Assembly: GCA_001045525.1 (NCBI GenBank)
Contig: LDWW01000010.1
Span: 62,001-126,000 of the forward strand
Direction: 5' to 3'
DNA from: Chitinispirillum alkaliphilum
GTDB lineage: Bacteria > Fibrobacterota > Chitinivibrionia > Chitinivibrionales > Chitinispirillaceae
Length of the DNA stretch: 64,000 nt
The notes under the pieces are model-generated. The model had not been told where the DNA came from. It searched no databases and saw nothing but the letters and a program-made list of their open reading frames with translations. A program made the translations under genes and the position numbers. This document shows, one piece after another, positions 35,823 to 45,682 of this stretch. How positions within the stretch are numbered: position 1 is the first letter of the stretch; each line of letters begins with the position of its first letter.

Positions 35823-36008
35823 CTATTCCTGTCCAGAGGCCCTTCTTATAAAACTTCTGATATTAGGTTTGCACGAGGTGCATAGTAGTGAGTCGATTGT
35901 TGTTCCAGAGTAACGATATTGCATAGCAAGGATCCCCGAAATCTGATACCACAAAGAGAAGAAAAAAGGAAGCGCTACCAAGACCATACCTGACATCCCT
36001 CCTGCCAT
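35823..36008 (-). CDS. Possible small membrane protein
   Basis: A 61-codon frame between the PKS-NRPS and DUF362 genes, on the same strand. It has one hydrophobic segment (VLVALPFFFSLWYQISGILAM), a CTSC pair and a basic tail. AGGAGG is present nearby, but its spacing fits no start codon well. No family is recognised. The rest of the 450-base gap around it shows nothing else. Confidence 0.25.
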   Translation of the reverse strand: MAGGMSGMVLVALPFFFSLWYQISGILAMQYRYSGTTIDSLLCTSCKPNIRSFIRRASGQE

Positions 36009-36188
36009 CTGTTATGCTGACTTCTGGCCTCTGTATGCACTTGGGGTCCGGAAAACTGGCCTAACTTAATGCCCTGCATTTATGTGTCCGAGAGCAGAGC
36101 TGGCGTTAGGCTGTAGTACAGACCTATCCAAATGATCTTTGTATTTAACTTATAATAAATGAAGGTGTGTGGATTGGTGAATTTGACT

Positions 36189-39100
36189 CTACTCCCCAGC
36201 CCTGTCCATTACAAAACACTCCTGGTTCGTATCGATTTGATCAATCAGGTCATCTGCTTGCTCTGTAATCTGCCTGGCTTCCATAACCTCCTTTTTAAGT
36301 GCCCTACCCAGTTCTTTTACAAATGGCTCTGTCAGCATGCCCCGGGGATTTACATTGAGCTTATGTACGGCGAGCTTACCCTCAACAAGGTCACCCCAGC
36401 CAAATGACTGGTCGTTTGCCCCGGCAAAATTCTTTTTAGGTATGAATAGTGCGACATTAAGGGGCAAGGGTTTGGGCTGGTAAAGTTCCTGGGCTCTATC
36501 ATTGACCTTTGCTATCTGGACATGATAATATCTGCCCGACCATTCTTTAGCCTTCGCCCTTTTAAGATTTGAAGTTACAATACTCATTCTGACTTTAAGC
36601 CTGCTGAACTCGGTTTTCAGTTTATCGGAAAAAAATCTATAACCCGAATAAATTCCCGCAGACATGAGGTTTTCAAGGTGGTACACAACATTCTGAATGG
36701 GATGAAAGCACTTAAGAATGCGGGGCAACTCCAGACCTTGCAGATTATATGTTTCAAACATGGAGACAAGCGCTACTTTGTGTCCATTTGCGTTTAACTG
36801 TTGCGCCATTTCGTAAGCTATGGCACCGCCAAGACAATACCCGCCCAAATAGTAAGGACCGTTCGGTTGAACTGAGATAATTTCATTAATGTAATCACGT
36901 GCCATTTCCTCAAATGTGGTGTACGGTTCCTCCTTGCCATCTAATCCACGGCACTGAAGTGCATACACAGGCTGCTCTTCGCCTAAATACCGTGCAAGAT
37001 CTCTGTATAACAGAACATTTCCTTCAGCTCCATGCACCAGAAAGAATGGAGGGAGTGATCCTGAAGAATTTAATCTGACCAACCGTGACCATTTTGACCC
37101 GGACCCTCTGTTACGCACAAGCTCAGCAATAGCTTTGATCGTCTGTGCTTCAAAAAGAACAGAAAGAGGCAGTGCAACCCCAAACTCCTCTTCAAGCAGA
37201 ACAAACATCTGAGCAGCAATGAGGGAATGGCCGCCAAGCGAGAAAAAATTCTCATTGATTCCAACTGCCTGCAATCCAAGACACTTTTCCCATATTTTTG
37301 CAATACGAAGCTCTGTTTCATCATTTGGCTGTTCAGCACAGCCTGAGACAGATGAGGTATCGAAAGAAGGCACCGGAAGAGCTTTTTTGTCAATTTTACC
37401 GTTTGGTGTAAGTATAAAACGATCTACAAACTCAAAGTGGGAGGGAACCATAAAATCGGGAAGGGTCTTTTTAAGAAAAGCACGCAGATCATCCGTCGAC
37501 GGTTTAACAGGGTTATTACAAATCATATATGCAACGATTCGAATATCAGAAGAAGTTGGCTGATATGTGGATACAACACACTGCTGTATTGATCCGTAGT
37601 GTGCAAGTGTGTCCTCGATCTCACCAAGCTCTATCCTGTAACCCCGTATTTTTACCTGGTGATCAAGTCTCCCAAGGAAATCCATTAATCCATCGTTTCT
37701 AAGCTTTACAAGATCACCCGTCTTGTAAAGACGTTTACTTTTACCCCAGAGCGAAACCGTTACAAACCGCTCTTCTGTTAATTCAGGACGGTTCAGGTAT
37801 CCTCTCGCCAAACCGTCTCCTCCAATATGTAATTCCCCGGAAGCCCCGATGGGAACCGGGTTATTAAACTGATCCAACACGAAAAATTCTGTGTTTGCGA
37901 TGGGGCGTCCAAGAAAAATTTTCTCACCCACAGCTGTGATCTTATTAACAGAAGACCATATTGTAGTCTCGGTGGGTCCATACATATTCCAGAAACAGCC
38001 CTCCCGATGGATCAACTGATCTGCCAGATCCAAAGGGATCGCTTCTCCACCACAAAGAATTTTAACTCCCAACGGTCTTTTCCAACCTGCTGCAATCATC
38101 AACCGATATGTAACCGGTGTCGCCTGCATGATCGTGACATCATGCCTCGAAACGAGATTGATTATTTCTTTACCATCCATAGTTTGAAATTTACCTGAAA
38201 TGACGATTCTTGCCCCGTAAATCAGGGGTAGGAAAAGCTCCAGCCCGGCTATATCAAAAGACAAAGTAGTTACTGACAGGAGAACATCATCTCTCTCTAT
38301 TCCAGGCTCTTTTGCCATAGAGCAAAGGAAATTAACCAACGCCCGCTGCTCTATTTGTACTCCTTTGGGTTTTCCTGTTGAGCCCGAAGTGTAAATGATA
38401 TACGCCAGGTTGTCGGGTGAAAGTGGATACGAAGTATCGGACTGCTCACATGTCCTTACCTCTTCAGCATCTATGCAGATTTCCTTCCCCCTGAATTCCG
38501 GAAATGCACCCGCCATCTCAGATGTGGTAAGAATAAAGGATGCAGCAGAATCATCGAGCATATAGACAAGACGATCTTTGGGGAATGATGGATCAAGAGG
38601 AAGATAGGCGGCTCCAGACTTCATAATTCCTAATACCGCCACCAACATTTCGATGGACCTTTCAATGTATACTCCCACTACGGTTTGGCCTACTACTCCA
38701 CTGTTTTTGAGAAATTGTGCTACCCGGTCAGCCCTTCCGTTGAGCTCTGCATAGGTGAGACTCTCATTTTCAAAACACACTGCCACTCTCCCCGAATTCT
38801 TTTGAACTGTTTCTTCGAAAAGTTCTGTAAAACAGCTTTGTTTTGGATAGTGAGAATCTGTCGCATTCAACTCTGCGATCATTTTCTGTGTGTATCCTGA
38901 ACAAACCTCAATTTCCGAAACAGGGGCCAGAGGATTTTGAATAAGCTCTTCGATAAGGGTTGTGAAATCACAAAACATTCGCTCTATGGTCTGCTCTTCG
39001 AAAAGATCTGTATTGTATTCCCATAATCCTCCATATTTATCTCCAGAACCCCACATCCACAAAGTGCAGTCAAACTTGGACGTTGCTGTTTTGACTTCAA

Positions 39101-42100
39101 GCTGTCTGCATTCCAGATCAGCCAATGATAGATTTATAGATGAGTCCTGAAACATAAAGCAGGTCTGAAACAGAGGGTTTGATTTCCCATCTCTGGGGGG
39201 GTGAACTGCCTCCACAATCTGCTGAAAGGAAACATTCTGGGTCTCGTGTGCAGCGAACGTCAATTCCTGCACCTTTTTTAACAGATGAGCAAAACTTTCC
39301 CCGGAAGAAAATCTGGTGCGCAAAGGTAATGTGTTCATGCAGCAACCGATAATTGATTCCATATCAGGATGAGTTCTGTTTTCAAACGGGCAACCCACAG
39401 TTATGTCTGTTTTACCTGTATACTTGTGAAGTAGAAGTTTAAAGGCCGTAAGAAAGAATGTAAAAGGTGAGATCCTGTTTTCTTTGCAATATGCACTGAT
39501 CAGGTTTCCAAGACATGGGGTAAGATTTAGTTTTATCGAGGAACCGCGAAAACTCTGGTGAGATGGGCGAGGAAAATCGGAGGGCAGCTCAAGTGGTGGA
39601 GGTTCTGCTGAGAACTGTTCTTTCCAGAACTGAATTTTTCCATTCAGCACAGAAAGCTGCTTTTTTTCCTTAAACCACATCACAAGATCTGCATATTGCA
39701 GCCGGGACCCTTTAGGAACAGGGGCCGGGTTGCCGGCGGCAATCTGTGTGTAATAATTTGACAGCTCCCTGGCAAACAGAACAACCGATGCGTGGTCCAT
39801 AATGCTGTGATGGAAACTGAGCAAAAATATGTGATCGCTGATTGTGAGCTTAACTAATCCAAAACGAACCAGCGGACCTTTATCGAGGATGAAAGGTTTA
39901 GTGCAAAACTGATTTATAACGTTAGTCAGCTTTCGGTCCTGATCAGCAATTGCAGAGAGATCAACATATTCTTGCTTAATTTGGAGATCCGATGAGATGT
40001 TCTGTCTAAGACCTTTGCTGTCAAGAACGAAAACAGTACGTAAACTCTCATGTTGACGGATGAGCTGGGCGATGCTTTTTTCCAAAGCAGCATAGTCCAG
40101 TGGACCCTTAATACGAAAAGCGAGGGGGATATTGTAAACCGCGGTGTCGGGAGCAAGATTGCAGAGAAACCACAACTGTCGTTGCTGGTCCGAAACGGGA
40201 AAAGAATAGCAGTTTCCTGAACTGAATTCAGCCTTGCTTAATTCAGCTTCGAACTCACGTGACACCGGTTTGATCGGTAAGGCTGTTTCGGCCGACGGTT
40301 TTTTCCGCAGCTTCTCTATTTCCAGAGCAAAAGCTGCAATTGTTGGCTTCCGGAAAAGAGCTTTCAATGACAGTTCCACATTAAATTTTTTTCCAAGTCG
40401 CACAGCAATTTGTGTTAAAAGCAGGGAGTGTCCGCCTAACTCCATAAAATTGTCATCAATTCCTACTGAAGAGAATCCCAGAACTTCCTCCCAGATTTCT
40501 GCGATCTCTTTTTGAACCTCCGTTGATGGTTCTATATAGGGAGTGGAGAGGTTGGGGCGTGAGGCGCCGTTGTATTGCACTGAGCACCTTTTTTGATCCG
40601 TTTGGTTACTTGCTGTACCAGGCTCTATCCAGAAAGACTTTCGTGTGAAGGCGTAAGTGGGCAAGGGAATACGGCGGGGATTTCTCCCGGTCCATAAATC
40701 AGACCATTCGGGATTGCATCCTGACAACCAGAGTTTACCAACCAGATGCAGAAAGGATTTTTGATAGTCTGCCATTGTATCGGAACAGGGAAATGATGCA
40801 ATAATTTCATGGCATTCGCCTAAATCAGGCTTTTTCCTAAGAAATGAACACAATTTTTCCCCGGGACCAAGCTCAACGGACACTCTGTTTGAGACCTTTG
40901 CCAAGTTATTTAAACCGGTTGTTATCTGGCTTGGTTCGCCAAATTGCCTTATCCAATAGTTAGGGTCCAAAGCTTCATTTTTTGTTATCTCAGAACCACT
41001 CAGGCTTGAAATAAATGGCACTTCAGGAGCATTGAATTTGACCTTTAGAAGTTCACACAAGAAGCTTTCAGAAGAGAGCTTTCCTGATATCTGGTCCTGA
41101 TGCAAAACACCTCGTGCAGCTACAATCCTGAGTGCATCTTCCAAATTAAAAACTCCACTCACGCATGCAGCGACATATTCACCAACACCCTCCCCAGCCA
41201 TCACAGATGGCTCTATTTTAAGCCTGATTAAACGCATTGCCATTGCATAGGAGATAATAAAAAGAGCCGGTTCAGTCCATGATTTCTGATTGATTTCGGG
41301 TAAGTCTGAAACTGAAAATCTGGAATCTGGTAAAAAGAACTTTTTATAATCGATATTAATAAGAGAATCTAAAATATTAATGGATTTATCAATAATTTCG
41401 CGGAAAAAAGAATCCTGCTGATACAGTGCTCTGCAAGCGTCTGGATTTGGCATTCCTTGGCCGGGAAACATAAAGACCACTGATGGATCTTCGCCTTTAT
41501 GAACTGCTCTTGATACCTGGGTAGAAGCGGTCGCATTCAAGGCTTCTGCGAGCTCATCGGTTCCAACCCCTACATAGAATTGACGGTGAGTAAATGTGTT
41601 TCTTCCTATTTGTAATGTATACGCAATATCGGACGAATTAATGTCGGGTTTTTCGGTGCAAAAACGTACAAATTTTTCAGATAGACTTTTAAGTGAAGAA
41701 TCGTTTTTTGCAGACCAGATAAAAAGGGAGGGCTTTCTGTCTGGTTCTGCAGATGGTAACCGGGGTGGTTCTTCCAGAATAACATAAGCATTCGATCCAC
41801 CAACTCCCATTGCACCTACACCCGCACGCCGTGGATGATCTGTTCCGTTCCAGTCTGTTAATTGGGTGTTAACAATAAATGGACTGCTTTCAAAGCTGAT
41901 TGCAGGATTTGGTTTTTCATAGTTGATAGATGGAGGGATCTTTTTTTCTTTAAGTGCCATAACAGTTTTTATCAATCCTGCTATACCCGCAGCAGTGTCG
42001 AGATGTCCGATATTTGATTTTACCGAACCAGCCCTGCAAAATCCTTTTTTGTTCGTAAATTTCCTGAAAGCCTGGGTAAGCGCTGAAATTTCTATCGGGT

Positions 42101-43076
42101 CACCGATAGGTGTTCCTGTGCCAGCTTCCACGAGTGAAATGGTCTCAGGATCGATCTGTCCCACTGTTATGGCCTCTGTGATTGCCCTGATCTGTCCATC
42201 AACTCCCGGAGCGAAATACCCTGCCTTCATCGACCCATCATTATTTATTGCAGTTCCCTTTATTATTGCATGTATTGTATCTCTGTCATCAAAAGCATCT
42301 GCTATTCTTCGCAGCACCACAACTCCCGCACCGCTTCCCAGTACTGTTCCATCAGCTTTGTGATCGAACACCCGGCATTGACCACCTCTTGATAATATTT
42401 CTCCCTCTTTATAGATGTAGCCCCTGTTATGATCTGGATTGATGGTGACAGCACCGGCCAGTGCAATGTCACATTCACCATTAAGCAGACTCTGAACAGC
42501 GCCATGAACCGCTGTTAACGATGTTGAGCAGGCTGTTTGTATGCTCATACTCGGGCCTGTCAGATTCATGCAATAGGAAACTCGTGTTGCAAGGAAATCT
42601 TTGTCATTTCCCGTGTGTCTCAAAAAGAAGAGGCCTGCAGAGTTAACCAAATCAGGATTCGACATGATGTTATAGATGAAGTAATTATTCATACCGCATC
42701 CGGCAAAAACACCTATCGATCCATTAAACTGCTCCTGAGAGTGCCCGGCATCCTCAAGGGCCTCCCATGCGACTTCAAGGAAATGTCGATGCTGAGGGTC
42801 CATCACCATAGCCTCTTTGGGGTTAAGTCCAAAAAATTCTGCATCAAACAAATCGATCTCTTTAAAAGGAATGCCGGCTTTTATGAAACTGGAATTTTTC
42901 AAAAGGGAATCACCGACCCCAGCTTTGCTCAAATGTTCATCAGAATAAAAGCGTACAGATTCCCTGGCGCTTATGAGATTATTCCAGAAATCATTGTAAT
43001 TCTTTGCGTCCGGGAAATGACAAGCCATACCCGTGACTGCGATATCCAATTCAGAATAGCCAGATGGTACACTCAT
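36189..43076 (-). CDS. PKS-NRPS with degenerate KS and AT domains
   Basis: A 2295-residue assembly-line protein. Domains: ketosynthase (8-435), acyltransferase remnant (533-770), carrier (850-925, Ser884 in LGGHSL), condensation (955-1390, HHSIMDH at 1089-1095), adenylation (1430-1900, YTSGSTGKPKG, NGKIDKK), carrier (1920-1990, Ser1951) and thioesterase (2010-2270). The KS keeps Cys183 (TACSTS) and His358 (KSNIGH), but the usual VEAHGTGT reads VEAGTGT (316-322): the catalytic His is absent. The AT reads GEGVG (628-632) instead of GHSxG and is about 80 residues short. The TE has Cys2081 (GYCLGG) in place of Ser. The A-domain code reads DILQLGMIWK, close to glycine codes as I remember them. AAGGG precedes the ATG. 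Confidence 0.93.
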   Translation of the reverse strand: MSVPSGYSELDIAVTGMACHFPDAKNYNDFWNNLISARESVRFYSDEHLSKAGVGDSLLKNSSFIKAGIPFKEIDLFDAEFFGLNPKEAMVMDPQHRHFLEVAWEALEDAGHSQEQFNGSIGVFAGCGMNNYFIYNIMSNPDLVNSAGLFFLRHTGNDKDFLATRVSYCMNLTGPSMSIQTACSTSLTAVHGAVQSLLNGECDIALAGAVTINPDHNRGYIYKEGEILSRGGQCRVFDHKADGTVLGSGAGVVVLRRIADAFDDRDTIHAIIKGTAINNDGSMKAGYFAPGVDGQIRAITEAITVGQIDPETISLVEAGTGTPIGDPIEISALTQAFRKFTNKKGFCRAGSVKSNIGHLDTAAGIAGLIKTVMALKEKKIPPSINYEKPNPAISFESSPFIVNTQLTDWNGTDHPRRAGVGAMGVGGSNAYVILEEPPRLPSAEPDRKPSLFIWSAKNDSSLKSLSEKFVRFCTEKPDINSSDIAYTLQIGRNTFTHRQFYVGVGTDELAEALNATASTQVSRAVHKGEDPSVVFMFPGQGMPNPDACRALYQQDSFFREIIDKSINILDSLINIDYKKFFLPDSRFSVSDLPEINQKSWTEPALFIISYAMAMRLIRLKIEPSVMAGEGVGEYVAACVSGVFNLEDALRIVAARGVLHQDQISGKLSSESFLCELLKVKFNAPEVPFISSLSGSEITKNEALDPNYWIRQFGEPSQITTGLNNLAKVSNRVSVELGPGEKLCSFLRKKPDLGECHEIIASFPCSDTMADYQKSFLHLVGKLWLSGCNPEWSDLWTGRNPRRIPLPTYAFTRKSFWIEPGTASNQTDQKRCSVQYNGASRPNLSTPYIEPSTEVQKEIAEIWEEVLGFSSVGIDDNFMELGGHSLLLTQIAVRLGKKFNVELSLKALFRKPTIAAFALEIEKLRKKPSAETALPIKPVSREFEAELSKAEFSSGNCYSFPVSDQQRQLWFLCNLAPDTAVYNIPLAFRIKGPLDYAALEKSIAQLIRQHESLRTVFVLDSKGLRQNISSDLQIKQEYVDLSAIADQDRKLTNVINQFCTKPFILDKGPLVRFGLVKLTISDHIFLLSFHHSIMDHASVVLFARELSNYYTQIAAGNPAPVPKGSRLQYADLVMWFKEKKQLSVLNGKIQFWKEQFSAEPPPLELPSDFPRPSHQSFRGSSIKLNLTPCLGNLISAYCKENRISPFTFFLTAFKLLLHKYTGKTDITVGCPFENRTHPDMESIIGCCMNTLPLRTRFSSGESFAHLLKKVQELTFAAHETQNVSFQQIVEAVHPPRDGKSNPLFQTCFMFQDSSINLSLADLECRQLEVKTATSKFDCTLWMWGSGDKYGGLWEYNTDLFEEQTIERMFCDFTTLIEELIQNPLAPVSEIEVCSGYTQKMIAELNATDSHYPKQSCFTELFEETVQKNSGRVAVCFENESLTYAELNGRADRVAQFLKNSGVVGQTVVGVYIERSIEMLVAVLGIMKSGAAYLPLDPSFPKDRLVYMLDDSAASFILTTSEMAGAFPEFRGKEICIDAEEVRTCEQSDTSYPLSPDNLAYIIYTSGSTGKPKGVQIEQRALVNFLCSMAKEPGIERDDVLLSVTTLSFDIAGLELFLPLIYGARIVISGKFQTMDGKEIINLVSRHDVTIMQATPVTYRLMIAAGWKRPLGVKILCGGEAIPLDLADQLIHREGCFWNMYGPTETTIWSSVNKITAVGEKIFLGRPIANTEFFVLDQFNNPVPIGASGELHIGGDGLARGYLNRPELTEERFVTVSLWGKSKRLYKTGDLVKLRNDGLMDFLGRLDHQVKIRGYRIELGEIEDTLAHYGSIQQCVVSTYQPTSSDIRIVAYMICNNPVKPSTDDLRAFLKKTLPDFMVPSHFEFVDRFILTPNGKIDKKALPVPSFDTSSVSGCAEQPNDETELRIAKIWEKCLGLQAVGINENFFSLGGHSLIAAQMFVLLEEEFGVALPLSVLFEAQTIKAIAELVRNRGSGSKWSRLVRLNSSGSLPPFFLVHGAEGNVLLYRDLARYLGEEQPVYALQCRGLDGKEEPYTTFEEMARDYINEIISVQPNGPYYLGGYCLGGAIAYEMAQQLNANGHKVALVSMFETYNLQGLELPRILKCFHPIQNVVYHLENLMSAGIYSGYRFFSDKLKTEFSRLKVRMSIVTSNLKRAKAKEWSGRYYHVQIAKVNDRAQELYQPKPLPLNVALFIPKKNFAGANDQSFGWGDLVEGKLAVHKLNVNPRGMLTEPFVKELGRALKKEVMEARQITEQADDLIDQIDTNQECFVMDRAGE

Positions 43077-43464
43077 ATTCTCATCCCTTTTTAAGGTTCA
43101 TTATTGTACTTGCCAGTGTAAGGAACAACTACACTACTGCATTCTTTTTTTGACAAGGAAAATCAGCTGCAACAGATACTGCACATATTAGCTTTCTCCT
43201 TCAGTGCGTGGCGAGAATTGTAGGGGATATTTGAATCCATCCCTTAGGTGTGGAATATGGGAGATTTTGAACCGGATAAAAATCTTTTGTAAGGGTTCGA
43301 GAACCCTGTTACTCCTTAAACAATGTCTTTGCCTTGCTGACTCCGTGCTCTTAAACATGCCCATCAGAGGGCGAATAATTCAATACACAAATGGTTTTTC
43401 AAAGGGGCAATGTTTCAGGTGTCAAACAACACGTTGCTGAGCATAAATCTGGAGTAGGGCACCC
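43077..43464. other. Gap upstream of the PKS-NRPS gene, with a hairpin
   Basis: About 390 bases with no gene. A palindrome, AGGGTTCGAGAACCCT (43292-43307), is followed on the minus strand by TACAAAAGATTTTTA. It may terminate the upstream acyltransferase-carrier transcript or attenuate the PKS-NRPS. A 14-base word, GTGTCAAACAACAC (43419-43432), recurs just upstream of the NRPS gene. Confidence 0.5.
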
Positions 43465-44472
43465 CTAAGTTTGCATTCTGGCCTGACGGCGCCTTTGAAA
43501 TAAGTCTCCTGAAAGCTGAGGTGTCGTTACTGTTTTTTGTTTACCATTTGAGATGTTTTTATTTAAAACTGTTTCGGCAAGGCAACGGGCTGTTGGGAAT
43601 TGAAAAATTTCGATGAGTGTCAGTTCGCTGCAGCCAGAACCCACGAGTGCAGAATGTGCCTGAACAGCAAGTTGAGATGTTCCTCCTGAGTCGAAAAAAT
43701 TATCATCAATACCTATCTTATCCAGTTTCAGTACATCACACCAGATATCCAGGATCAGGCGTTCAAGGCTTTCCTTGCTCTGCGTTTCTTCTTTATCGGT
43801 GCTCTTCTCCATCTTAGCAACCTCCCGGTTGCTGCCGGAACAGATTATCTGTGCCGGTACTCCAATAGCTGTAGCGTTTGGGGGGACATTTTCCATAACC
43901 CCGGTATTTAATCCTATGGTAGCCCACTCTCCGATTTCAAGATCCGGAAGGATCGAGGCATTTGTTCCGACATATACACCATCGCCAAGCCTTACACGTG
44001 CATTCAGAACCGCTCCGGGTGCAACCACACAAAACGAACCTATCGAACAGCCATGCCCAACAATTCCCCCAGTGAAAACAACCGATCCCTGATCAAGAAA
44101 TGCACCGGCAGAGAACACCACATTTTGATATACCATGACATCTCCACGCCATTCCACTCCCCGTGTGTCAACGCTCGTATCAATCAGAGGTGCGAAAGGG
44201 ATGCCATACTTTCCTATCTTTTCGTAAGCATCTTTTCGCCTGGCTGTAGTTCTGGCTATCAGATTGGCCACTTCATCCTCTTGCGGGCAAGCCGTTTTTA
44301 ACAATTCAAAGGGACCAGCTACTTCAAGCCCCATGATCTTTTTACCCTTTTTTGATGTGTCATCATCGAGTATGACAATTTGTTTCCAACGCTTTTCTCT
44401 TTCATTTATTCTTAAAGCCAGCCGAACGCCTTCAGGATTTCCCGCACCGCAAAGATACAGTGTAGAATTCAT
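43465..44472 (-). CDS. Left-handed beta-helix acyltransferase fused to a carrier domain
   Basis: A 335-residue fusion. Residues 1-210 resemble NeuD/PglD sugar O- or N-acetyltransferases: an N-terminal Rossmann half (YLCGAGNPEGVRLAL), then hexapeptide repeats with His140 in IVGHGCSIG and the closing AIGVPAQII. Residues 235-310 are a phosphopantetheine carrier (IDDNFFDSGGTSQLAV, Ser266). A tethered acyl group could thus be handed to the transferase in the same chain. The start follows GGAGG with 5-base spacing. It lies between the radical SAM and PKS-NRPS genes, with a carrier type matching the assembly line. Confidence 0.85.
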   Translation of the reverse strand: MNSTLYLCGAGNPEGVRLALRINEREKRWKQIVILDDDTSKKGKKIMGLEVAGPFELLKTACPQEDEVANLIARTTARRKDAYEKIGKYGIPFAPLIDTSVDTRGVEWRGDVMVYQNVVFSAGAFLDQGSVVFTGGIVGHGCSIGSFCVVAPGAVLNARVRLGDGVYVGTNASILPDLEIGEWATIGLNTGVMENVPPNATAIGVPAQIICSGSNREVAKMEKSTDKEETQSKESLERLILDIWCDVLKLDKIGIDDNFFDSGGTSQLAVQAHSALVGSGCSELTLIEIFQFPTARCLAETVLNKNISNGKQKTVTTPQLSGDLFQRRRQARMQT

Positions 44473-44638
44473 CTAACCTCCATTTTTCAAATGTGCAATT
44501 AATCGGGGATAATATGCTATCCTAATATTGACAAAAAAAACTTCTGAGAAATTTTTGGAATCTGAATTCTTTTGGTATCTGTGTCGGCAACATAACGAAA
44601 CCATGCTGAACCGGAATGGTGATAAAAATTTGAGACCG

Positions 44639-45586
44639 TTAAACTGATATTGCTGAATCCTTTATGTCGGGTTGTATCCGCTCGGCAGAACCGGTCATCC
44701 AGTCGGTACATTCTTTACATCTCTGCGGAAGGTCATCAAATTTTTTTTCCATGTGCATTCGCCGGTATACACCCAGTTTTCCCCATAGCTGCTCAAGAGG
44801 TTCATCCCATGCATTGCCGGCACTCTCTTCTCCTTCAATATCACCGGGACAACGCGGCACTCTTCCGTCCCAAAATACATGCATCATAGTGCATGCCCAT
44901 GGACATGCGATACGATGCTCTTGGGGGATATCGACCGGTACATCAAATGCCCCCCCCCAGCTTAGCATTCTGCGTACTTTTGCAGTTGCACCACGAGAAA
45001 GCCAATACTCTTTAAAAGTACTAAGCTCATGGGCATTTTCCTCCATTTCAATAAACTGAACCTGTACTTCAGGCTTATTGTTTCTGGCCTGAACTGTTTT
45101 AAGGAATTTTTCCACGTTTCCATACACTACATCACGCCTTGCTTCCACCCGGATTTTCTCCAGAGTTTCTGCCGAAAAGGCATCGATTCCAAAAACAACA
45201 AGGTCTACACCAGAATCTGCAACGGGCTCAGCCCATTCAGGAGTAAGCAACATACCGTTTGTATTGATGTTTAATGACAAAAGACCTGCCCTTTTCCCGT
45301 ATTGTATCATTTTAATCAGCTGTTGGGGTTCAAGCAGGGGCTCACCACAAAAAGAAAACCAGCACTGCGTCTGGGGAGAAACTGCAGCAATCTGATCTGC
45401 ACACCTCTTCCATAACTCAAAAGGCATTCTGCCTTTGGGCCTTTTCATGCCGGGGTGATGACACATGCTGCATTTAAGGTTACACTCAGCAGTTACTTCC
45501 ACTGCAAATCTGGTCGGAAACATAAGGTCCTGTAATGTTGATTCTATGCTCCTGAGGTAAGTAAAATCTGTTTCACTTTTTCTCAT
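44639..45586 (-). CDS. Radical SAM/SPASM-like enzyme
   Basis: A 315-residue radical SAM protein. The cluster-binding CNLKCSMC (Cys35, Cys39, Cys42) follows FAVEVTAE, and FCGEPLLEP is the GGEP-like SAM contact. A C-terminal cysteine set (IACPWACTMMH, VPRCPGD, QRCKECTDW) suits a SPASM/twitch auxiliary cluster. Such enzymes modify peptides, sugars or carrier-bound substrates. Its position between the NRPS and the carrier-fused acyltransferase suggests action on the assembly-line intermediate or product. A good site (AAAGGA) precedes the ATG. Confidence 0.88.
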   Translation of the reverse strand: MRKSETDFTYLRSIESTLQDLMFPTRFAVEVTAECNLKCSMCHHPGMKRPKGRMPFELWKRCADQIAAVSPQTQCWFSFCGEPLLEPQQLIKMIQYGKRAGLLSLNINTNGMLLTPEWAEPVADSGVDLVVFGIDAFSAETLEKIRVEARRDVVYGNVEKFLKTVQARNNKPEVQVQFIEMEENAHELSTFKEYWLSRGATAKVRRMLSWGGAFDVPVDIPQEHRIACPWACTMMHVFWDGRVPRCPGDIEGEESAGNAWDEPLEQLWGKLGVYRRMHMEKKFDDLPQRCKECTDWMTGSAERIQPDIKDSAISV

Positions 45587-45682
45587 GCCATTTTCCTTTT
45601 TGAATTAAGCGTTCGAAGCGGAAATATAAACTGACAGGCAATTCTGGGCCGTTTTTTTCTTTCGTTACCAGGAGCAAAGCGC

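Noticed and set aside
36189-43076. Idea that the PKS-NRPS is a decaying pseudogene
   Set aside because: 2295 codons are open without frameshift, and carrier, condensation and adenylation motifs are intact; decay would not be confined to catalytic residues of KS and AT.
42537-43094. Plus-strand frame of 185 codons at the PKS-NRPS 5' end
   Set aside because: Antisense shadow of the ketosynthase, whose motifs are unmistakable.
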